A stretch of DNA of 11,607 bases from Methylacidiphilaceae bacterium (GTDB lineage: Bacteria > Verrucomicrobiota > Verrucomicrobiia > Methylacidiphilales > Methylacidiphilaceae). Under the pieces are notes generated by a model that did no database searches, was not told the origin of the DNA, and worked only from the letters and a program-made list of their open reading frames with translations. Made by a program: the position numbers and the translations under genes. Location of the stretch: NCBI GenBank assembly GCA_028687155.1, contig JAQUAR010000022.1, forward strand, positions 1 to 11,607, given 5' to 3'. Positions 6,512 through 11,607 of this stretch are shown here, piece after piece (positions within the stretch are counted from its first letter, which is position 1; the number at the start of each line of letters is the position of its first letter).

Positions 6512-6541
6512 GATTTAGCCTTTCCGCTCTCCTCTTGTCAA
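6512..6541 (-). promoter_or_regulatory. Sigma70-type promoter of the lipoprotein gene
   Basis: On the minus strand a perfect -35 hexamer TTGACA (6541-6536) is followed by an 18-bp spacer and TAAATC (6517-6512). Transcription would start near 6505, giving a short leader of about 18 nt to the ATG at 6487. Confidence 0.5.
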
Positions 6542-6584
6542 TCGACTCTCGATGGGAGCGGAAAGTTTCGATGGGCAGGCCGCG

Positions 6585-8774
6585 TCAGCCGGGGAGCGGG
6601 AACGCGACGGTGGCTGACAAGATCTCCTCGCGAATCTTCTCCAGGACGCCCGAATCATTGCGATGGGTGAGCGCGCGGTGAATCCAGTCGCCGATGTCGA
6701 ACATCTCGTTTTCCCGCATCCCGCGGGTGGTGACCGCCGGAGTCCCCAGGCGGATGCCGCCCGCTTGATAGGGCGGGAGAGTGTCGAAGGGGATGGCGTT
6801 CTTGTTGACCGTGATTCCCACGCGGTCGAGCAGCTCTTGGGCGTCCCTCCCGGAGATTCCCCTGGGGCGGAGGTCGATCAGGAGCAGGTGGTTTTCGGTG
6901 GTGCCCGTGACCAGGCGGTAGCCGTGGTGCCGGAGGGATTCGGCCAGCGCGCGGGCGTTGCGCAACACCTGGTTCTGATACATCTGGAATTCAGGCTGGA
7001 GCGCTTCTTTGAGGCAGACCGCCTTCCCCGCGATCACATGCATGAGAGGTCCACCCTGAATTCCCGGAAAGATTTGCGAATCGATCTCCTTGGCATAGGT
7101 CGCACGGCAGAGGATCATGCCGCCCCGCGGGCCGCGGAGCGTCTTGTGGGTGGTCGTGGTGACGAAGTCGGCATAGGGTACCGGGGAGGGATGCAGGCCC
7201 GCGGCCACCAAGCCCGCCACGTGGGCCATGTCGACGAACAGAAGGGCTCCCACCGCGTCGGCGATCTGCCGTAGCGCCGGAAAATCGATGATGGCCGGAT
7301 AGGAGGAGGCTCCCGCGACGATCATCCGGGGGCGATGGACCTCCGCCATTTTGGCGAGCCCATCATAGTCGATCCGCTCGTCTTCCGGATGGACCCCGTA
7401 GTGGGTGACCTGGAAGAAGCGGCCCGAAAAATTCATCTTGAAACCATGGGTGAGATGTCCCCCGTGGGCCAAGTCCATGCTCAAAATCTTGTCCCCAAGC
7501 TGAAGAGAGGCGAAATAGACGGCCATGTTCGCTTGCGAGCCCGAGTGGGGTTGCACGTTGACATGCTCGGCTCCGAAGAGCTGCTTGGCCCGGTCGATCG
7601 CCAGGAGCTCGATCTCGTCCACGTTTTCGCATCCGCCATACCATCTCCGCCCCGGATAGCCTTCGGCATATTTGTTGGTAAGGCAGCTTCCTTGGGCCTC
7701 CATCACGGCGCGGCTCGTAAAGTTTTCCGACGCGATCAATTCGAGATTTTCGCTCTGCCTTCGGATTTCGCGTTCGATCAGGGCACTGATCTCCGGGTCG
7801 GTGGCGGGAAGAGCGGAGGTAGACTGAGGTAGAGAGGAACGGGCGGGGAGCTTGCCCAACAGTTCGAGCTTGCGCAGGGGGCGTTCGTGCGGCGCCGGAT
7901 CCGGGTGGGAGACGAGCCATGCGTGGATAATGGCGGGGAGCTCGGTGGCATGGACGGCGTCCGACCCGATGCAAAGGACGTTCGCCAGGTAGCGGACACG
8001 AGCCGCCGCCGCTTCCTCGGGGTTCGAGACGCGCACGGCCCGAATCCCGGGAACCCGGTTTGCGGCAATCTCCATGCCCATCCCATCTTGACAAAAGAGG
8101 AGGCCCAGAGAGGACTGCCCTTGCAGAATGGCACGGGCGACCCGCTCCGCGTAGTCGGGGTAGTCGACCGGCAGATCGTTCATCGTCCCATGGTCTTCGA
8201 AAGCGATCTGGCTCCCTTTGAGCCAATCGCGGGCCGCCGCCTTGAGCTCTAAGCCGAACTGGTCGGAGCCCAGGGCGATCCGCATCTGCGCGCCTGCTGC
8301 CGGCTCTGTCGCATGCTCCGATTCGAGCACGAAGGAGAGGATCTTCGGCATGGCCTGCCGCATCTGCTCGCGGCAGGCGCGGTAGATTTCGATGGGGCTG
8401 CCGATCGGGTCGGGAATCTCCCGGGAGGCGAGAGGGAGATCCGAATCGAACTCGAGGAGGAGATAGGTCTTTTCGGCCGCCGAGGGATAGAGCAGGAGAA
8501 TGGAATCCAGATGCGCGTAGCTCATGCAGAAGAGGAAATCGGCTCGGCGGACGAGTTCAGCCGAGACGGGCTTGCTGCGGATGGCTGAGATGTCGATGCC
8601 GATTTCCTGCATGACATCGATCGCCTGCTCGCTCGGCATGACCCCGTTGACTGCGCCGATGCCGGCGGAATCGACCCGGATGTCGTGGCGGCCCTGCACC
8701 ATATCTTGAAACAGGCCTTGCGCCATGGGGCTCCGGCAGACATTTCCCGTGCAAACAAAAAGGACGTTCTTCAT
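6585..8774 (-). CDS. glyA: Three-domain fusion: low-MW phosphatase + RpiB-like domain + serine hydroxymethyltransferase
   Basis: 729 residues in one uninterrupted frame. Residues 1-150 are a low-molecular-weight phosphatase with P-loop CTGNVCRS (Cys8, Arg14) and the general acid in DPIG (Asp122). Residues 164-290 match RpiB/LacAB without gaps in the core, including EIAANR and GIRAV. The Cys base (228) is kept, but the substrate His after Asp171 is Gln172 and the E. coli HND triplet is Arg261-Tyr262-Leu263, so isomerase activity is doubtful. After a linker, residues 326-729 form a full-length serine hydroxymethyltransferase with the PLP lysine Lys544 in [14 protein letters not shown]. It interconverts serine and glycine with tetrahydrofolate. 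The gene order ywlE-rpiB-glyA occurs as separate genes in Bacillus, so this looks like fusion of an ancestral operon. Only a low-confidence promoter with a dyad is seen upstream; no Shine-Dalgarno precedes ATG 8774. Confidence 0.95.
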   Translation of the reverse strand: MKNVLFVCTGNVCRSPMAQGLFQDMVQGRHDIRVDSAGIGAVNGVMPSEQAIDVMQEIGIDISAIRSKPVSAELVRRADFLFCMSYAHLDSILLLYPSAAEKTYLLLEFDSDLPLASREIPDPIGSPIEIYRACREQMRQAMPKILSFVLESEHATEPAAGAQMRIALGSDQFGLELKAAARDWLKGSQIAFEDHGTMNDLPVDYPDYAERVARAILQGQSSLGLLFCQDGMGMEIAANRVPGIRAVRVSNPEEAAAARVRYLANVLCIGSDAVHATELPAIIHAWLVSHPDPAPHERPLRKLELLGKLPARSSLPQSTSALPATDPEISALIEREIRRQSENLELIASENFTSRAVMEAQGSCLTNKYAEGYPGRRWYGGCENVDEIELLAIDRAKQLFGAEHVNVQPHSGSQANMAVYFASLQLGDKILSMDLAHGGHLTHGFKMNFSGRFFQVTHYGVHPEDERIDYDGLAKMAEVHRPRMIVAGASSYPAIIDFPALRQIADAVGALLFVDMAHVAGLVAAGLHPSPVPYADFVTTTTHKTLRGPRGGMILCRATYAKEIDSQIFPGIQGGPLMHVIAGKAVCLKEALQPEFQMYQNQVLRNARALAESLRHHGYRLVTGTTENHLLLIDLRPRGISGRDAQELLDRVGITVNKNAIPFDTLPPYQAGGIRLGTPAVTTRGMRENEMFDIGDWIHRALTHRNDSGVLEKIREEILSATVAFPLPG

Positions 8775-8852
8775 GAGTTGGACAACGACAGGATCACCAA
8801 GTCGGATCGCGCCGACCGCTCGGAGAGAGATGGATAGGTTGCTGGATCAATT

Positions 8853-8894
8853 CGATGAGCGGTTAATCATACTCATCGCTTCCCCGCGGAAAAA
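8853..8894 (-). promoter_or_regulatory. Putative promoter framed by a 7-bp dyad upstream of the fusion gene
   Basis: On the minus strand TATGAT (8871-8866) matches the -10 consensus at five of six positions. The -35 (TTTTTC, 8894-8889, 17-bp spacer) is weak. The -10 sits inside a perfect inverted repeat, CGATGAG (8878-8872) and CTCATCG (8859-8853), which could be an operator or a leader hairpin. The rest of the 206-bp gap between the fusion gene and the rlpA-like gene shows nothing else recognisable. Confidence 0.35.
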
Positions 8895-8980
8895 GGATTT
8901 TTTCTTCTCGCGCGGAATCCTGAGCCGCCCGGCCGAGAGCAGACGCGCCCCGGGTGGGAATTCTTTGTGAGACAGGCAGG

Positions 8981-9499
8981 CTAGAACGGCACCGGTCCGT
9001 GGTTTTCGGCGCCGCGAGCGGGGCCAGAGGAGCTCTGGAGTAAGGAGTAAGCCTTCCGAGAGGGAGGGACGATCCGCAACTCGACGGGAGCCAATCCGTC
9101 GGAGAGCATGCCGAGACGTCCGGCCGCAGCGCGGGAGAGGTCGATGATTCGCCCGCCCTTGTAGGGACCCCGATCATTGATTCGGACGAGCGCGATTCGC
9201 CCGTTTTTGAGGTTGCGGACCGCCACCAGGGTGTTGAAGGGGAGGCTCGGATGAGCGGCGGTCATTTCGCGCGCCCGGTAGCGTTCTCCGGTCGAAGTGA
9301 GGCGAGATTCGTCGTACCAGGAAGCGATGCCTTTCGCGCGGAAGGTAGGCACCGCAGGACCCAGGCGTGCCTTGGGTGCCTTGGCTTTGGCGTGTGTGAC
9401 GAGCGATCCCAAGAGGAGGACGACGGAAACAAGGCGGAAACCGCCGATGCCATACAGGGAGAGTGCTGCTCGTGATGTAGGGTTAGCAAACATAGCCAT
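8981..9499 (-). CDS. rlpA: RlpA-like septal ring lytic transglycosylase (no SPOR domain)
   Basis: 172 residues from ATG 9499. A TTG at 9565 would add 22 residues, but that extension overlaps the promoter-like sequence. Residues 1-40 form a cleavable or anchoring signal segment (hydrophobic 23-35) with no lipobox Cys, unlike E. coli RlpA. A double-psi beta-barrel domain spans about 56-144: GIASWYDESRLTSTGE (57-72), TAAHPSLPF (80-88), INDRGPYKGGRIIDLS (107-122) and AAGRLGM (125-131). His83 and Asp109 are 26 residues apart, the same spacing as the His and Asp required for lytic transglycosylase activity in Pseudomonas aeruginosa RlpA, so activity is plausible. The C-terminal SPOR domain that brings RlpA to denuded septal glycan is absent. 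Family members cleave peptidoglycan strands without stem peptides at cell division. Confidence 0.92.
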   Translation of the reverse strand: MAMFANPTSRAALSLYGIGGFRLVSVVLLLGSLVTHAKAKAPKARLGPAVPTFRAKGIASWYDESRLTSTGERYRAREMTAAHPSLPFNTLVAVRNLKNGRIALVRINDRGPYKGGRIIDLSRAAAGRLGMLSDGLAPVELRIVPPSRKAYSLLQSSSGPARGAENHGPVPF

Positions 9500-9509
9500 G
9501 TGTAGCGCA

Positions 9510-9538
9510 GGATAAATGTATTGTTTTATTAGCGTCAA
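9510..9538 (-). promoter_or_regulatory. Possible promoter of the rlpA-like gene
   Basis: On the minus strand TTGACG (9538-9533), a 17-bp spacer and TTATCC (9515-9510) lie so that transcription would start near 9503. The start codon at 9499 (or the in-frame ATG at 9493) would then be almost leaderless, which agrees with the absence of a Shine-Dalgarno. The -10 hexamer is poor. Confidence 0.3.
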
Positions 9539-9569
9539 CAAGAAATCGTTCAGATTCCTGACCAAACCG

Positions 9570-9788
9570 GTGCAGCGAGATCTCTACAGCGCCTTCCTCT
9601 CCAAATGCTGCGAGAAGGATTTCCTCGACATTCGCCAGGTGCGAAAAACTTGGCCGGGTGCGGAACCGCTCCTGCGATGGGCGATGTCGAGGGCAAAGGA
9701 ACCAGCGAGAGGAGAGGGCTTATCCCGACCGCACGTCGAGAACGTCAGAGCTGGTCGTCCGTCGAAGGGGAAAACGGGAAACGACTGA
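9570..9788 (+). pseudogene. C-terminal remnant of a TnpB-like (IS200/IS605-type) transposase
   Basis: In frame from 9570 the translation begins VQRDLYSAFL and continues to WPGAEPLLRWA and AKEPARGEG before a stop at 9786-9788. From family knowledge, RD-x2-SA-x-L corresponds to the last part of the OrfB/TnpB zinc-ribbon region, whose Asp belongs to the RuvC-like active site. The WPGAEPLLR...A...P tail is typical of one TnpB branch. The Cys pairs that should precede it are absent, as are all upstream RuvC and helical parts, so only the tail survives. The frame opens with an ATG at 9516, but that stretch shows no transposase features and overlaps the rlpA promoter. It is a decayed fragment, not a working gene. 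The assignment comes from memory of the motif, not a search. Confidence 0.5.
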
Positions 9789-9908
9789 CTGCTGGATGGC
9801 GGCAGCCGTTCCGGCGAGGCCGGGGATGCTGTAGCGCAAGCGAGAGTCCCGGAGAGCCGGATCTCTATTCTCTAGAACCCCCCTAGCTTTAGCCATGAGG
9901 AGGTATCA
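9570..9908 (+). mobile_element. Decayed right end of an IS200/IS605-like element with omega-RNA-like structure
   Basis: Behind the transposase remnant, the plus strand holds AGAG-TC-CCGG-AGAG-CCGG-A-TCTCT (9843-9866), which folds into a stem-loop. Next comes GAACCCCCCTAGC-TTTA-GC...AGGAGGTATCA (about 9876-9908). The last part resembles the terminal hairpin of IS200/IS605 right ends, with CCTxGC and GCxxxxAGG arms partly degraded. In intact elements this right end encodes the 3' part of the omega RNA that guides TnpB. No left end or tnpA is visible. The element fills the gap between the rlpA-like gene and uvrC, which otherwise contains only an unsupported 58-codon minus-strand reading frame (9896-9720). 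Confidence 0.45.
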
Positions 9909-9949
9909 GCGGAAGCTCTGCGATTCTCCTTCTTCGAAGACCTGCCGGT

Positions 9950-11428
9950 TCAAGAGGAGCGTCGGTCTTCGCCGAGGTAACCGACCACCGATTCCGCGAG
10001 CTTCCGGCCGATGCCCTTCACTTCCGCAATCTCTTCGACCGATGCCTTTTTGAGACGATCGACCGAACCGAAGGTCTGGAGCAGGAGCCGCTTGCGGCTG
10101 CGGCTGATCCCGGGGCAGTCGTCGAGCAGGCTTTCGCGCACCCGCTGTCGGAGCAGGAGCTGGTGATAGGCGTTGGCGAAGCGGTGCGCTTCGTCGCGCA
10201 GTCGCTGGAGGAGGCGAATGGCCCCGGAATCCTTTGGGAGCTGGAGCGGGAGCGAATGGTCCGGCCGGTAGATCTCCTCGTTTTCCTTGGCGAGGCCGAT
10301 GACGGGGATCTCGGTTAAGCCAAGCGCCAGAAGTTCGCGGAGGGCGGCGGAAAGCTGGCCGGCTCCTCCGTCGACGACGATCAGGTCGGGTCGGCGTGCT
10401 CCCTCATCCAAGACCCGCCGATAGCGCCGGTGCACCGCTTCGGCGATGCTGGCGAAGTCATCCTGCCCGGTTACTGTCCGGATCCGGTAGCGCCGATAGC
10501 TCCCACGAGCAGGCCTACCCTGCTCGAAGACGACCATGGAGGCAACCTTGTGGAGGGTGGAAATGTTCGAAATGTCAAAGCACTCCATGCTCTGCGGAGG
10601 ATCGGAAAGCCCGAGGGCGGTGGCCAGCTCCCGCAAATCCTCGGCCGGGGAGATTGCCGACTCATAGGAACGAAGGAATCGCTTGACGGGCCTGGTCGTC
10701 TGCCGAAGATCTTCCCAGAGATTCCGCAGCTCGGCCGCCCGCTCGAACTCCCACCGGGCGGCCGCCTCTTCCATCTTTTTGCGGATCTCCTCGGCCATCT
10801 CTCGGGATTTTCCTTCGAGGAAGGCGCAGGCCGACTCCACCCGAACGCGGTATTCCTCCTGGATCGCCGTCCCAAGGCAGGGAGCGGAGCAGTTTTTAAT
10901 GATCCGGTCGAGGCAGTGCTTGTAGTCCCTCTCGCCGGGGACCAGAGGAGCACAGGAGCGCAAGCCGAAGATCTTCTTCATCCAGTTGATTGTCGTCCGT
11001 AGGGCGCCGGAGGAGGCAAAAGGGCCGAAGTAGCGGCAGCCATCGTCCTTGCGCAGTCGGGTAATCTGGAAGCGGGGAAAGGGCTCCCGAAGATTCGTCT
11101 TGACGAGGAGGAAGCGCTTGTCGTCCCGGAAGCTCACGTTGTACCGTGGGCGGTATTCCTTGATGAGCTTGCCCTCGAGCAGGATCGCCTCGGCTTCCGA
11201 GCGGACCGTATGGTACTCGATCCGGCGCGCGACCTCGACCATCGCCCGGATCTTTCGGTTGGCCGCCGTGCCCCGGGATGGATGAAAATACTGGGCGACC
11301 CGCTTGTGGAGATTGCGTGCCTTGCCGACGTAGATGACGCGGTCGAGACGATCGCGAAAGAGGTAGACGCCGGGCGCCTGGGGGAAGTCTCGCACCGTTT
11401 TTTCGAGCTCTGGCCGGGCAACGCTCAT
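9950..11428 (-). CDS. uvrC: UvrABC excinuclease subunit UvrC, shortened form
   Basis: 492 residues, against about 560-610 in typical UvrC. The N-terminal GIY-YIG nuclease domain (about 15-97) has GVY (20-22), YVGKARNL (33-40) and the metal-ligand Glu85. Four Cys (159, 172, 180, 184) match the pattern reported to bind an iron-sulfur cluster. The UVR motif that contacts UvrB lies at about 215-242. The RNase H-like nuclease has its three catalytic residues: Asp285 (CFDIS), Asp353 (VVDGG) and His415 (DEAHRFA). Two helix-hairpin-helix motifs close the protein (about 436-486). About 90-115 residues that normally lie between UVR and the first catalytic Asp are missing, without frame disruption. UvrC makes both incisions in nucleotide excision repair. 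ATG 11428 lacks a clear Shine-Dalgarno. Confidence 0.96.
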   Translation of the reverse strand: MSVARPELEKTVRDFPQAPGVYLFRDRLDRVIYVGKARNLHKRVAQYFHPSRGTAANRKIRAMVEVARRIEYHTVRSEAEAILLEGKLIKEYRPRYNVSFRDDKRFLLVKTNLREPFPRFQITRLRKDDGCRYFGPFASSGALRTTINWMKKIFGLRSCAPLVPGERDYKHCLDRIIKNCSAPCLGTAIQEEYRVRVESACAFLEGKSREMAEEIRKKMEEAAARWEFERAAELRNLWEDLRQTTRPVKRFLRSYESAISPAEDLRELATALGLSDPPQSMECFDISNISTLHKVASMVVFEQGRPARGSYRRYRIRTVTGQDDFASIAEAVHRRYRRVLDEGARRPDLIVVDGGAGQLSAALRELLALGLTEIPVIGLAKENEEIYRPDHSLPLQLPKDSGAIRLLQRLRDEAHRFANAYHQLLLRQRVRESLLDDCPGISRSRKRLLLQTFGSVDRLKKASVEEIAEVKGIGRKLAESVVGYLGEDRRSS

Positions 11429-11488
11429 GGATGTCTACGATAGAATGGCATGATTTCGGGCTTCCGCCTATGGTAGCGTGACTCGTCG

Positions 11489-11607
11489 ATGAAGAGAGGC
11501 TATTGGTTTTCGGCGTTGGCGATCGTGGCGGCGTTCTGGGCGGTGCTTCCTTGCGTTTCCCGGGCCGCCGAATCTCTGCCGGCTCGCAGCAGGCATGTCG
11601 AAGCGAC
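11489..11607 (+). CDS. N-terminus of an exported protein (runs off window)
   Basis: Only 39 codons are inside the window, divergent from uvrC with 60 bp between the starts. The translation begins MKRGYW, continues with a hydrophobic core (about 6-22) and ends in a signal-peptidase-like region VSRAAES near residues 23-29. It therefore looks like the start of a periplasmic or outer-membrane protein. No Shine-Dalgarno is seen before the ATG, as for several other genes here. Too little is present to name a family. Confidence 0.55.
   Translation, partial: MKRGYWFSALAIVAAFWAVLPCVSRAAESLPARSRHVEA

Noticed and set aside
4778..6670. Long plus-strand open frame of 630 codons opposite dnaX
   Set aside because: It is the antisense shadow of dnaX, the SRP RNA and the lipoprotein gene, with no recognisable domain.
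9516..9569. N-terminal part of the plus-strand frame starting MYCFISVNKK as a real gene start
   Set aside because: It coincides with the rlpA promoter region and lacks the Cys pairs expected upstream of the RDLYSA motif; more likely chance fusion of frame to the remnant.
9720..9896. 58-codon minus-strand frame starting MAKARGVLEN
   Set aside because: No ribosome binding site and no family resemblance; it lies antisense to the IS right-end remnant.

Overview
The window looks like a chromosomal segment of a high-GC bacterium, most plausibly Verrucomicrobiota and perhaps an acidophilic methanotroph of the Methylacidiphilum/Methylacidimicrobium type. This placement is inference. It rests on the GC-rich codon use, on periplasmic copper-type genes, on a low-molecular-weight phosphatase/RpiB/serine hydroxymethyltransferase fusion, and on a clamp-loader gene with an altered zinc knuckle. 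No rRNA or other phylogenetic marker is present to confirm it.

Region 1 (1-2650) is a cell-envelope, probably copper-linked block. It holds the N-terminal 300 residues of a multicopper oxidase (minus strand, cut by the window edge) and two divergently transcribed paralogues, A (minus) and B (plus). A and B are unrecognised exported proteins with one C-terminal membrane helix each. Both are predicted to start with histidine after signal-peptide cleavage and share a Cys...His-x-Asp...Cys core. A universal stress protein follows (2678-3178).

Region 2 (3237-6010) is the conserved DNA-replication/repair cluster SRP RNA - dnaX - ybaB - recR, all on the minus strand. dnaX and ybaB overlap by ATGA. 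The SRP RNA has a clear domain IV and a long closing stem. It lies where a naive TTG-initiated dnaX extension would be and so fixes the dnaX start. The DnaX zinc knuckle has Asp in place of two of its four Cys.

Region 3 (6080-8980) contains a small Pro/Glu-rich lipoprotein behind a good sigma70-type promoter, and a 729-residue three-domain fusion. The fusion joins a low-molecular-weight phosphatase, an RpiB-like domain and a complete serine hydroxymethyltransferase. It fuses genes that sit next to each other in Bacillus (ywlE, rpiB/ywlF, glyA). The RpiB-like part has lost several catalytic-pocket residues.

Region 4 (8981-11607) has an RlpA-type septal lytic transglycosylase, a decayed right end of an IS200/IS605-like element (zinc-ribbon end of a TnpB-like transposase plus an omega-RNA-like right end), a shortened uvrC, and the first 39 codons of a divergent exported protein.

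The most interesting points are the RpiB-like domain inside the triple fusion, the paired His-1 copper-type proteins next to a multicopper oxidase, the Asp-substituted DnaX knuckle, the UvrC internal deletion, and the overlooked SRP RNA and IS remnant.
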